From assembly GCA_009777355.1 (NCBI GenBank), contig WRMA01000008.1:1-38865 (forward strand): a stretch of DNA of 38,865 nt, read 5' to 3'. Shown one piece after another: positions 15,581-23,500 of this stretch (positions within the stretch are counted from its first letter, which is position 1; each line of letters opens with the position of its first letter). A program made the translations under genes and the position numbers. The DNA comes from Oscillospiraceae bacterium. Lineage in GTDB: Bacteria > Bacillota > Clostridia > Oscillospirales > WRJC01. The notes under the pieces were generated by a model, which did not search any database, was not told the origin of the DNA, and was given only the letters and a program-made list of their open reading frames with translations.

Positions 15581-17347
15581 TTAAATTTCCTCAATTAAAT
15601 TTAATCTGCACAGCTGTCCGCACAAACCGCAGCCCGTACACAGCGATTCTTCTACCGACGCTTTTTTATTCTCGAATTTGATTGCGGGGCAGCCGGCCGA
15701 CATGCATAATCTGCAGCCTGTACAGCCTTCCTGTTTTATTTTGTATTTCTTATCTGTTTTCGTCGTTTTCAGCAGCACGCAAGGTCTCCTCGCTATCATA
15801 ACGCACGCTTCGTCCTTTGCGAGTTCCTCTTTTAAAATTTTCTCTGTCTGCGTTAAATCGCACGGGTCGAATACTTTTATGTTTTCTTCTTTTATCCCCG
15901 CCGCTCTGCATATCCCTTCGATGCTTACTATCGGCGCGGCTTCGCCTTTAAGAGTATATCCCGTTCCCGGATGATGCTGATGTCCCGTCATTCCGGTCGT
16001 GCCGTTGTCCAGAATCAAAATTTTCGATACGCCTTTATTATAAGTTATATCTATAAGCCCGGTTATTCCCGAGTGCATAAAGGTCGAGTCGCCTATTGCC
16101 GCGACGCTTTTTTTCGCCGACTCGGCGCCTCTTACGACGTTAAAGCCATGCATACCCGAAATCGACGCGCCCATGCACAAAGTCGTATCCATAGCCGACA
16201 GGGGAGCGGCAGCCCCGAGCGTATAGCACCCTATGTCTCCGCTTACAAACAATTTTAATTTTTTCAGAACGTGAAACATTCCTCTGTGAGAACATCCCGG
16301 ACACAATACCGGAGGTCTTCCGGGGATTGCGATATCTTCGCCCAATTCTATATTTTCAGGTTTTATACCCAGTATTTTCTCTCTCAAAATCTCCTGCGAA
16401 TACTCGCCCGTATTGCTAAGTAAATTTTTACCGTCTGTTTTTACGCCGATTTTTTTACACCAGCTCTCTATTATATCGTCAAGCTCTTCTATAACTATAA
16501 CTCTGTCGACGTTTTTTGCAAAATCCAGAATTAATTCAGTCGGCAGGGGATAAACCAGCCCGAGTTTAAGATAAGAACAATTATCCCCGAACGCTTCCCT
16601 TGCGTACTGATAAGCGATTCCGGAAGATATTATCCCGATTTTTTCTTCCGTTTTATTTTCGCTTTCGCTGTATTCTACTCTGTTAAATTCGCAGCTTTCG
16701 GCCCACTCGGCAATTTCGGCAAGCCTTTTTTCGACTGCGGCTCGCCGCTCTCTCGCGTTCGCCGGCATCATGACGTATTTAGCCGCGTCTTTTTTATATT
16801 CTTTAAGCTCGGTTTCTTCGCGTTCGCCGAGTTCGGCTGCGCCGAGAGAGTGGGATATCCTCGTGCTTGACCTGATTAGAAACGGCGTGTCGAATCTCTC
16901 CGACAGCTCAAACGCTTTTTTCGTAAAACTAAGACATTCGCTCGAATCGGAAGGCTCGAGCATGGGTATTTTAGCGGCGGCGGCGTAATGCCTGGAATCC
17001 TGCTCGTCCTGCGAGCTGTGCATACCCGAATCGTCCGCGACCGCGATTACGAAACCTCCGTTCACTCCGACGTAACCCGCGCTGAACACGGGGTCCGCCG
17101 CGACGTTTAACCCGACGTGCTTCATTCCGCAGAACGCGCGCGCTCCGCCTATGCTTGCCCCGAGAGCGGCTTCCGCGCCGACTTTTTCGTTAGGCGCCCA
17201 TTCCGCGTAAATTTCTTTATATTCAGATGCGAACTGCGTAATTTCCGTGCTTGGCGTACCTGGATAACTCGACACGAATCTGCATCCCGCTTCATATAAA
17301 CCTCTCGCGATTGCCGCGTTGCCGAGTAATAATTTTTTCTCGCTCAT
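15581..17347 (-). CDS. iorA: Indolepyruvate:ferredoxin oxidoreductase, alpha subunit
   Basis: The 588 residues hold a pyrimidine-binding half (SYPGTPSTEITQFA, ALGASIGGARAFCGMKHVGL), then a TPP-binding half (LCPGCSHRGMFHVLKKL, GDIGCYTLGAAAPL, GDSTFMHSGITGLIDITYNKG). Two C-terminal ferredoxin clusters follow: CTGCRLCMSAGCP at about 541-553 and CTGCGLCGQLC at about 570-580. The last cysteine is followed by Arg rather than the usual Pro. This is the catalytic subunit of the aryl-pyruvate oxidoreductase. Neighbours paaK, iorB and ACT fit amino-acid fermentation through arylacetyl-CoA. Uma2 intervenes between it and paaK. Confidence 0.97.
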   Translation of the reverse strand: MSEKKLLLGNAAIARGLYEAGCRFVSSYPGTPSTEITQFASEYKEIYAEWAPNEKVGAEAALGASIGGARAFCGMKHVGLNVAADPVFSAGYVGVNGGFVIAVADDSGMHSSQDEQDSRHYAAAAKIPMLEPSDSSECLSFTKKAFELSERFDTPFLIRSSTRISHSLGAAELGEREETELKEYKKDAAKYVMMPANARERRAAVEKRLAEIAEWAESCEFNRVEYSESENKTEEKIGIISSGIAYQYAREAFGDNCSYLKLGLVYPLPTELILDFAKNVDRVIVIEELDDIIESWCKKIGVKTDGKNLLSNTGEYSQEILREKILGIKPENIELGEDIAIPGRPPVLCPGCSHRGMFHVLKKLKLFVSGDIGCYTLGAAAPLSAMDTTLCMGASISGMHGFNVVRGAESAKKSVAAIGDSTFMHSGITGLIDITYNKGVSKILILDNGTTGMTGHQHHPGTGYTLKGEAAPIVSIEGICRAAGIKEENIKVFDPCDLTQTEKILKEELAKDEACVMIARRPCVLLKTTKTDKKYKIKQEGCTGCRLCMSAGCPAIKFENKKASVEESLCTGCGLCGQLCRLNLIEEI

Positions 17348-17388
17348 AATTTTTTTACCCTCTCTGTGTTTTTATAACTTAAATTATA

Positions 17389-17988
17389 TTATATTTCTGT
17401 TAAATCTATATAAAAATCTTCGTATTCCTCAAATATCCCGACTTTAATTTTATCGCCGAAATCAAACGTATATTTAATAAAACCGCCGGGAGCGTTTATA
17501 TTGACGTATATTTTTTTTGCCATAGGGTCGGCAACCCAGTATTCTCTTACGCCGCACCGCATATATACGGCCGCTTTTTTTGCATAATCATGACGTTTAC
17601 TGGACGGGCTGACCACTTCGATAACCAAATCGGGCGCGCCGTATATCCTGTCTTCCTTGATTTTATCCGGGTCGCAGACTACAAAAACGTCGGGCTGGAA
17701 AACGTTCTGCGACTGCTCTTTGCTCTCGTCTTTCTTAAATAAGACGACGTCGAGCGGAGAAATAAACGCCCTGCATTTTTTACCGCTTAAATAATTCCTG
17801 AATTTAGTGTAAATATACCCCGCAATATCCTGATGGCTTACGTTCGGCGAAGCCATCATATATATTCTGCCGTCTATCAGTTCGTAACGTTCCCGTTCGT
17901 CTGTTGTTTCCGTAAACGCTATAAATTCAATAGCGTTATATCTTCTCACTACCCTGCGTCTTCCCCAAAAAGGCTGTTTTCCGGTCAT
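17389..17988 (-). CDS. Uma2-family (DUF820) putative endonuclease
   Basis: The 199 residues match the Uma2 family, which has a PD-(D/E)XK-like nuclease fold: YELIDGRIYMMASPNVSHQDI, FQPDVFVVCD, the acidic strand PDLVIEVVSPSSKRHD and the lysine helix KKAAVYMRCGVREYWVADP. The putative catalytic Asp, Glu and Lys are all present. Uma2 genes are numerous in cyanobacteria and some Firmicutes and their biological role is not settled. The gene stands co-directionally between paaK (44 bp) and iorA (41 bp), in a cluster where it has no metabolic reason to be. Confidence 0.9.
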   Translation of the reverse strand: MTGKQPFWGRRRVVRRYNAIEFIAFTETTDERERYELIDGRIYMMASPNVSHQDIAGYIYTKFRNYLSGKKCRAFISPLDVVLFKKDESKEQSQNVFQPDVFVVCDPDKIKEDRIYGAPDLVIEVVSPSSKRHDYAKKAAVYMRCGVREYWVADPMAKKIYVNINAPGGFIKYTFDFGDKIKVGIFEEYEDFYIDLTEI

Positions 17989-18032
17989 TATGCGTTACCC
18001 CCGTTTTATATCTTAATTTTAAATATATATAT

Positions 18033-19328
18033 TTATTTTTTCCTCAAATCCTCGATTCTTTTCGCTTTACCCATAAATCTCTCAAGCGATTTCGGAGCGA
18101 CGAGAGAAACTTTTATATCTATGCCTATACTCGATTTTAATTTATAGCTTATTAACTCCTGAAGTTTTTCCAAATCAGAATATCTCTCAAGCAGACCCGC
18201 GTCCGAAAACTCGACTTTTATTTCGATTTTATCGTAATAATTTTCAGTCGTCAGAACTATTTGATAGTGCGGAGCGATATTTGGAATAGACAGCAGTACG
18301 CTTTCGATTTGCGACGGGAACACGTTTACGCCTTTTATTTTGAGCATATCGTCGCTTCTTCCGGTGATTTTACTCATTCTCGCGAGAGTTCTGCCACATT
18401 CGCATTCGTTATAATTCAACTCGGTTATATCTTTTGTCCGGTATCTCAAAAGCGGCAGAGCTTCTTTTGTCATCGCCGTAATCACAAGCTCGCCTTTGCC
18501 GGATTTTAAGCGTTTTTTTGTTTCGGGATTTATAAGCTCCGGCAAAAAATGGTCTTCGTTGATATGCATACCGTTTTTATGTAAACATTCACCCGAAACC
18601 CCCGGACCAATAAGCTCGCACATTCCGTAATTGTCATAAACGTCGATACCCCAAAGCTGTTCGATTTTTTTTCTCGCTTCTTCAGAACACGGCTCCGAAC
18701 CGAGAAGTCCGATTCTTAACTTGAAATCTTCGGGAGTATATCCCAGTTCCCTCGCGCTTTCGCCCATATATAAAGCGTAAGAAGGCGTCGCGACGAGTAT
18801 TGTCGAACCGAAATCTTTCATAAGCATTAACTGCTTTTCTGTGTTGCCGCTCGACATGGGCAGAATACCCGCGCCGATTTTTTCAAGAGCGTAATGCAGT
18901 CCGAGAGCTCCTGTAAACAATCCGTAGCCGAACGCAATCTGCGCGACGTCTTCGTTTGAAGCTCCCGACATAACGACGATGCGCGCCATAACAGTCGCCC
19001 ACATATCGATGTCGTTTTTTGTATATCCCGCGACTGTAGGCTTTCCGGTCGTTCCGCTTGTCGCGTGTATTCTGACGATATCTCTCATAGGTCTCGCTAA
19101 TAAGCCATAGGGATAATTATCCCTGAAATCTTCTTTCGTCGTAAACGGAATTTTCTCTATATCGTCGAGATGTTTTATATGCTCGCCTTTAATTCCCGCG
19201 TCGTCGAGTTTATTTTTGTAGAACCCGACGTTTTCATAGCAGTAATCGACGGCTTTTTTCAGCCGTTCGAGCTGCATTTCTTCAAGTCTTCCGCGGGAAC
19301 AGGTCTCTATATCTTTTTCCCAAAACAA
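18033..19328 (-). CDS. paaK: Phenylacetate--CoA ligase
   Basis: An adenylate-forming enzyme joining an aryl acetate and CoA with ATP, or running in reverse. It has the ATP motif HATSGTTGKPTVAGYT, the DNYGMCELIGPGV substrate region, GKGELVITAMTKEALPLLRYRTKD and the C-terminal lysine region near ERFMGKAKRIEDL. I choose the TTG at 19326-19328: AGGAGG sits at 19338-19343, nine bases upstream, and the product then has 431 residues beginning (M)FWEKDIETCSR, the family's usual N-terminus. The longer frame to 19397 also begins with TTG but has no ribosome site and adds 23 unrelated residues. With IorAB it forms an aryl-acetate module. Confidence 0.95.
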   Translation of the reverse strand: MFWEKDIETCSRGRLEEMQLERLKKAVDYCYENVGFYKNKLDDAGIKGEHIKHLDDIEKIPFTTKEDFRDNYPYGLLARPMRDIVRIHATSGTTGKPTVAGYTKNDIDMWATVMARIVVMSGASNEDVAQIAFGYGLFTGALGLHYALEKIGAGILPMSSGNTEKQLMLMKDFGSTILVATPSYALYMGESARELGYTPEDFKLRIGLLGSEPCSEEARKKIEQLWGIDVYDNYGMCELIGPGVSGECLHKNGMHINEDHFLPELINPETKKRLKSGKGELVITAMTKEALPLLRYRTKDITELNYNECECGRTLARMSKITGRSDDMLKIKGVNVFPSQIESVLLSIPNIAPHYQIVLTTENYYDKIEIKVEFSDAGLLERYSDLEKLQELISYKLKSSIGIDIKVSLVAPKSLERFMGKAKRIEDLRKK

Positions 19329-19398
19329 ATTTAAAATCCTCCTGTGTTTTGTGTGTGTTTTTTGTTGCGCGGCGCAGATAACGGTTATAATATTCAAT

Positions 19399-19764
19399 TT
19401 ATAATCGTTTTAACGATAACAAATACTCCATTACATTTTCGTGATAATCTGCAAATTCTTTATATTTTTCGCATGGAAAGTCGCCGCATTCGCCGCAATG
19501 ATTTAACTGTTTTTCTTCGCAACACGCACGTAAAGAACAGTTGGCACAGCTTTGGGTGCGGACATCGGTTTTATCCCAACAACCTCTACATAAAGGAACT
19601 TTTTTCAATACTCCTTTTGCTCCGTCATTTTTTCCAATCCATCCGCCATCTCTAAAATATTCAACCAAAGATTCTGCCTTTTTCAAATTATTTTCCATTG
19701 CGAGCATATAATGACCACATTCGTTACAATCAATTCCGCAAGCAGCCATTTTCAATTTATTCAT
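19399..19764 (-). CDS. DUF3795 cysteine-rich protein
   Basis: The 121 residues start MNKLKMAACGIDCNECGHY, the DUF3795 signature, and contain further cysteine pairs: LCRGCW, CANCSLRACCEEK and HCGECGDFPCEKYKEF. About a dozen cysteines suggest bound metal or an iron-sulfur centre; the function of the family is unknown. It is the gene immediately upstream of paaK (70 bases to the chosen paaK start) and follows the transketolase C half by 54 bases, all on the same strand. Confidence 0.9.
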   Translation of the reverse strand: MNKLKMAACGIDCNECGHYMLAMENNLKKAESLVEYFRDGGWIGKNDGAKGVLKKVPLCRGCWDKTDVRTQSCANCSLRACCEEKQLNHCGECGDFPCEKYKEFADYHENVMEYLLSLKRL

Positions 19765-19818
19765 ATACTCTCCTCACTACATAATATAAATTTCCTATAC
19801 TATTCTACTCTCCCGCAA

Positions 19819-20769
19819 TCACCGCTTTAACTTCATAACTTCCCTGACTTTTTTCGCTATATCTTCAGCCGTGATTTCATATATCTTCATGAGCTCGTCG
19901 CCTTTGCCCGAACGTCCGAACACGTCTTTTATGCCTATTCTTCCCATTAAACACGGCGAATTTTCAGCCAGAACCTCCGCTACCGCGCTGCCCAGACCTC
20001 CGATTATATTATGCTCCTCAGCCGTGACTATTACTCCGGTTTTCGCCGCGTTTACTATTATATCTTTGTCTATCGGCTTAATCGTGTGTATATTCACGAC
20101 CGCCGCGTCTATATTTTCAGCGGCGAGAATCTTGCGCGCTTTGATTGCCTCGTCGACGAGTATTCCCGTCGCGATAATCGCCGCGTCTTTGCCTTCGCTG
20201 ATTTGTACGCCTCTGCCTATTTCAAATTTATATGAATCTTTGTCGAATATAACCGGGACGGGAAAACGTCCGAAACGCATATAAACCGGTCCTTTGTGTA
20301 AAATCGCCGCTTCGACCGCGAGTCTCGCTTCGACCGCGTCCGCGGGATTTAATATAACCATGCCCGGAATCGTCCGCATAATGCCCAAATCCTCGCAGCA
20401 CTGGTGAGTCGCGCCGTCCTCTCCGACGGTTATACCGGCGTGAGTCGCGCCGATTTTCACGTTCAGACCGGGGTATCCGATAGAGTTTCTGATTTGTTCG
20501 TAAGCTCTGCCTGCCGCAAACATAGCGAAGCTCGACATAAACGGGATTTTACCCGCCGCGGCAATACCGGCGGCGACCGACGTCATGTTACCCTCGGCTA
20601 TCCCGCAGTTGATAAATCTTTCGGGAAATTTCTTCTCGAAATCCGCCGTTTTAGTGGATTTTGATAAATCTGCGTCAAGCACGACTATATTTTTATATTT
20701 TTCACCGAACTCGGCAAGCGCGCCGCCGTAAGCTTCTCTTGTAGCTATTTTAATTATTTTCTCTGACAT
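19819..20769 (-). CDS. Transketolase, C-terminal subunit
   Basis: The 316 residues cover the pyrimidine-binding and C-terminal domains of a split transketolase: VVLDADLSKSTKTADF, FINCGIAEGNMTSVAAGIAA (catalytic Glu), GITVGEDGATHQCCEDLGIMR, VYMRFGR and a C-terminal VVTAEEHNIIGGLGSAVAE. The half-size form pairs with a separate N-terminal subunit in many Clostridia and archaea. Here the partner gene is not adjacent: hepT and mntA lie between them. Role: two-carbon transfer in the non-oxidative pentose phosphate pathway. Confidence 0.95.
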   Translation of the reverse strand: MSEKIIKIATREAYGGALAEFGEKYKNIVVLDADLSKSTKTADFEKKFPERFINCGIAEGNMTSVAAGIAAAGKIPFMSSFAMFAAGRAYEQIRNSIGYPGLNVKIGATHAGITVGEDGATHQCCEDLGIMRTIPGMVILNPADAVEARLAVEAAILHKGPVYMRFGRFPVPVIFDKDSYKFEIGRGVQISEGKDAAIIATGILVDEAIKARKILAAENIDAAVVNIHTIKPIDKDIIVNAAKTGVIVTAEEHNIIGGLGSAVAEVLAENSPCLMGRIGIKDVFGRSGKGDELMKIYEITAEDIAKKVREVMKLKR

Positions 20770-20801
20770 TTTTATATACTCCTTAAAATTATTATTTTTG
20801 T

Positions 20802-21143
20802 TTAATTAAAATCTCCTTGAAATTTCTCTAATTCTGACAGTAAAAGCGGCAAGGCTTCATGAATCATTTCCAAGACAACCGAAAAATCGACTTTACCATA
20901 ATTGTGAAACACTCTGTTCCTGAACCCACGCCAGTCAGTCCATTCAATATTCGGGTATAACTCAGGAATACCGCTTCCCATATTTATGGCATTTTCGCCT
21001 ATTTGCCCTAAAGAGTACAACAAACTATATTGATATGCTTTATCTTCGATTAGGCGTTCTAAAGTTACTCCTTCGGCTATCGAAGAAGCGTCTTTCGCAA
21101 ACATACACATCATCTTAAATCGTTCCTTATCTTGAACTCTCAT
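20802..21143 (-). CDS. hepT: HepT-like (DUF86) ribonuclease toxin
   Basis: The 113 residues form an all-helical HEPN protein with the catalytic R-x4-H-x-Y motif in RNRVFHNY (about residues 77-84). HepT toxins cleave RNA and are neutralised by MntA, which adds AMP to the tyrosine of this motif. The start overlaps the end of mntA by 17 bases, the usual antitoxin-first arrangement. It ends 32 bases before the transketolase C-half gene. Confidence 0.92.
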   Translation of the reverse strand: MRVQDKERFKMMCMFAKDASSIAEGVTLERLIEDKAYQYSLLYSLGQIGENAINMGSGIPELYPNIEWTDWRGFRNRVFHNYGKVDFSVVLEMIHEALPLLLSELEKFQGDFN

Positions 21144-21429
21144 AAATTACCACCCCTTCCTTCCGGATATTTTCGTACAGCGCCGATGGATTGTCTATTT
21201 CAAGAATATCATATACGTCAACTCTTACGGGTAAAGCGACAAGTAAATCGCCGCCTAATGCAAAAATTTTTCTGTTATGCAACCGTCCCCCGCTTTCAAC
21301 TACCAAATCGACGTCGCTTTTGTCAGAAGCGTCCCCGCGGGCATAAGAGCCGAAAAGTATAACTTTTTCTACCGGATATTTTTCAACAACCGGAACAACA
21401 TAAGATTTAATTTCGTCCATTGATAACAT
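21127..21429 (-). CDS. mntA: MntA-like nucleotidyltransferase antitoxin
   Basis: The 100 residues form a minimal nucleotidyltransferase: FGSYARGDASDKSDVDLVV gives GS-x10-D-x-D, and a third acidic residue follows in RVDVYD. In type VII toxin-antitoxin systems this protein AMPylates HepT. A GGGGGG ribosome site lies at 21441-21446; an ATG nine bases inside is an alternative start. It begins 50 bases after the transketolase N-half stop. Confidence 0.92.
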   Translation of the reverse strand: MLSMDEIKSYVVPVVEKYPVEKVILFGSYARGDASDKSDVDLVVESGGRLHNRKIFALGGDLLVALPVRVDVYDILEIDNPSALYENIRKEGVVIYESSR

Positions 21430-21479
21430 CGGAACAATTTCCCCCCTTTTATATCTTATATCTCAACTCACGCCTCAAC

Positions 21480-22307
21480 TTACGCTAATCTCCCCAGCTC
21501 TGTCATCGCCTGTTCGTACTGCTCTTTACTCGGCGCGCTCCCGTGCCATTCGGCCTTGTTCTCCATAAAAGACACGCCCTTGCCTTTAATTGTCCTGCAT
21601 ATTATCGCCGTGGGCTTGCCTTTACACTCTTCGGCTTGATTTACCGCGTCGTCGATTTCGTCAAAATTATGTCCGTCTATACTTATGACGTTAAATCCGA
21701 ACGCTTTATATTTTTCGTCAATCGGCGTTGGGTTCATGACTTTTGTTATATCCCCGTCTATTTGCAGTCCGTTGAAATCTATAAACAGGCATAAATTGTC
21801 AAGATTATAGTGCGCGGCGAACATCGCCGCTTCCCAAACCTGACCTTCCTGTAATTCTCCGTCGCCGAGAATCGCGTAAACCTGGTAATCCTCGCCGAAT
21901 ATTTTCGCGGATTTCGCCATTCCGCACGCGGCCGAAACTCCCTGACCGAGAGAACCCGTCGACATATCTACGCCGGGAACCCCTTTCATGTCCGGGTGAC
22001 CCTGAAGATAAGAATCGCCGCGTCTGAAAGTTTTCAAGTCTTCTTTCGGGAAAAAGCCCTTTTCCGCAAGCGCGGCGTACAAAGCCGGCGCCGTGTGCCC
22101 TTTTGACAGAACAAATCTGTCCCTGCCTGGATTATCCGGGTTATTTTCGTCGATATTCATTTTTTCGATAAATAAATACGCTAAAATATCCGCGATAGAA
22201 AGAGAACCTCCGGGATGGCCCGAGTTCGCGCTGTAAACCGCTGTCAGCGAGCCTTTTCTTATTTCGTTTGCCGCATGAGTTAATATTTGCTTTTTGCTTT
22301 TATCCAT
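21480..22307 (-). CDS. Transketolase, N-terminal subunit
   Basis: The 275 residues carry the thiamine diphosphate domain of split transketolase: SANSGHPGGSLSIADILAYL, RDRFVLSKGHTAPALYA, DMSTGSLGQGVSAACGMA and the Mg/TPP motif GDGELQEGQVWEAAMFA ending near DFNGLQIDG. It is the first gene of the long minus-strand run, with ribosome site GGGGGATT just upstream and a divergent promoter region beyond. It needs the C-half subunit, encoded about 700 bases further on after the toxin-antitoxin pair. Confidence 0.95.
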   Translation of the reverse strand: MDKSKKQILTHAANEIRKGSLTAVYSANSGHPGGSLSIADILAYLFIEKMNIDENNPDNPGRDRFVLSKGHTAPALYAALAEKGFFPKEDLKTFRRGDSYLQGHPDMKGVPGVDMSTGSLGQGVSAACGMAKSAKIFGEDYQVYAILGDGELQEGQVWEAAMFAAHYNLDNLCLFIDFNGLQIDGDITKVMNPTPIDEKYKAFGFNVISIDGHNFDEIDDAVNQAEECKGKPTAIICRTIKGKGVSFMENKAEWHGSAPSKEQYEQAMTELGRLA

Positions 22308-22449
22308 AATTTTTAATCCCCCAAAAATATAATTTTATAATTTAAACTATATTATATCATAATTTTATTAATTATTTATTAAATAGCGTATAAGAAAACA
22401 AAAAAAATTTTATTTATGTAAATTATATAAAAAATTTTCGTTAAAACGC

Positions 22450-22478
22450 TTGACTTTTGTTTTAATATATAATATAAT
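22450..22478 (+). promoter_or_regulatory. Strong sigma-A promoter of the XRE regulator gene
   Basis: TTGACT (22450-22455), exactly 17 bp, TATAAT (22473-22478). The ATG is 57 bp beyond the -10. It lies in the 227-bp divergent region facing the transketolase gene. Confidence 0.8.
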
Positions 22479-22481
22479 TAT

Positions 22482-22498
22482 AGTAAATAGGATTTACT
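22482..22498 (+). promoter_or_regulatory. Inverted repeat at the transcription start, candidate operator
   Basis: AGTAAAT (22482-22488) and ATTTACT (22492-22498) form a perfect seven-base dyad around AGG, three bases past the -10 box. The position suits repression of the adjacent XRE gene, possibly by its own product. Confidence 0.5.
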
Positions 22499-22534
22499 TC
22501 GGATTTATTATAAATAAAAAAATGGTGATTTGGT

Positions 22535-23404
22535 ATGGTGGAAGCGAATAAAATTAAAGATTTGAGTCTGGGTAAAAAAATCCGTCAGATAAGAATAGAC
22601 CGTAAAATAACCCAGCAGGAGCTTGTGGGTGATTTTATCACCCGCAATATGCTGAGTCAGATAGAGAACGATATTGCGACTCCGTCTATAAAAACTCTGC
22701 AGTATATAGCCGACCATCTCGAGGTGCCGCTGTCGTTTCTCATGGTCGGCGAGCACGACGACGAATTTAATAGAAATTACGAGTACGACGACGACGAAAC
22801 GATAAGGGCAAAAGCCCGCCGGCTTTTTTTCGCCGGGGATTATTTAAAATACATCGAAATAGCCGAGGATAACCCTCAGATTCTCGACGGAAGCAAAGAA
22901 GCGGCGATGTTTCTCTCTCTTGCGTGCGTTGAAGCGGCGTCGGAATCTTTTTTGTCCGGAAATCCGGACAAATGCCTTGAATACTGCGGCAAAATCAGGA
23001 ACTGCGTTTATATCATGGGAGAGCTTCCCGTCGCCGGGCAGCTAAAGCGCGCGGCGGACCTTTACGGGTTTTTGTGCCAGCCGATAATTACGGAAAGCGG
23101 CGAAGAATATATAACTTCCAAAACGTCCGGCATAAACTCGAATAATTTTATAAGCATGACGTTCGACGGGAACGGCTGGTGCAGATATAATATAACCGAG
23201 GCTCACAGAGCTTTAAAAGGAGGGCGGCCGCGGGAGAGTCTGGAATATCTGCGGGAAGCCGATATATTTATCAAAAATTACGAAAAGCATCCGTACAGAA
23301 AAGAACTGTATAAATTGTTCGAACGGGCTTACCTTGAAACCGAGGATTATAAAAACGCCCATTTATACAGCTCAAAAATTCTGGCTCTATACTCCGGAAA
23401 ATAA
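22535..23404 (+). CDS. XRE-type regulator with helical C-terminal sensor
   Basis: The 289 residues start with a Cro/C1 helix-turn-helix (about 12-66: LGKKIRQIRIDRKITQQELV through MLSQIENDIATPSIKTLQYIADHL). The rest is helical and TPR-like (ARRLFFAGDYLKYIEIAEDN, AHRALKGGRPRESLEYLREAD, ERAYLETEDYKNAHLYSSKIL). That layout is typical of cytoplasmic regulators of the PlcR/RRNPP-like class, whose C domain often binds a peptide. No small peptide gene is visible beside it, so peptide control is speculation. The ATG has only a weak GGTGAT site five bases before. It is divergent from the transketolase operon and precedes ppk. Confidence 0.88.
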   Translation: MVEANKIKDLSLGKKIRQIRIDRKITQQELVGDFITRNMLSQIENDIATPSIKTLQYIADHLEVPLSFLMVGEHDDEFNRNYEYDDDETIRAKARRLFFAGDYLKYIEIAEDNPQILDGSKEAAMFLSLACVEAASESFLSGNPDKCLEYCGKIRNCVYIMGELPVAGQLKRAADLYGFLCQPIITESGEEYITSKTSGINSNNFISMTFDGNGWCRYNITEAHRALKGGRPRESLEYLREADIFIKNYEKHPYRKELYKLFERAYLETEDYKNAHLYSSKILALYSGK

Positions 23405-23415
23405 AGCTTCTGATA

Positions 23416-23444
23416 TTGACAAGTCAAAAATAAAAGTATATAAT
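23416..23444 (+). promoter_or_regulatory. Consensus promoter of ppk, with a dyad over the -35
   Basis: TTGACA (23416-23421), 17 bp, TATAAT (23439-23444): both boxes are perfect. The -35 is part of TTGAC-AA-GTCAA (23416-23427), a perfect five-base dyad that could be an operator. It lies only 12 bases after the XRE gene stop, so ppk is transcribed separately from that gene. Confidence 0.85.
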
Positions 23445-23500
23445 AATATTATAAACCGTAACAGATTTAAAGATTATTAAAGAGTAGAAAAATATTATTT

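Noticed and set aside
19329-19397. Longer N-terminus of the phenylacetate-CoA ligase starting at 19397
   Set aside because: It begins with TTG without a ribosome site, while the TTG at 19328 has AGGAGG at nine bases and gives the family length.
19404-19417. ATCGTT-TT-AACGAT palindrome near the end of the DUF3795 gene
   Set aside because: A two-base loop and no T run make it a poor terminator, and it lies within the coding end; probably chance.
22308-22449. Minus-strand promoter for the transketolase operon
   Set aside because: A TATAAT occurs at 22351-22356 on the minus strand, but no -35-like hexamer lies 16-18 bp before it, so the promoter is not assigned.
22535-23404. Quorum-sensing peptide partner for the XRE regulator
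   Set aside because: No short secreted-peptide frame with a ribosome site was found in the flanking gaps.
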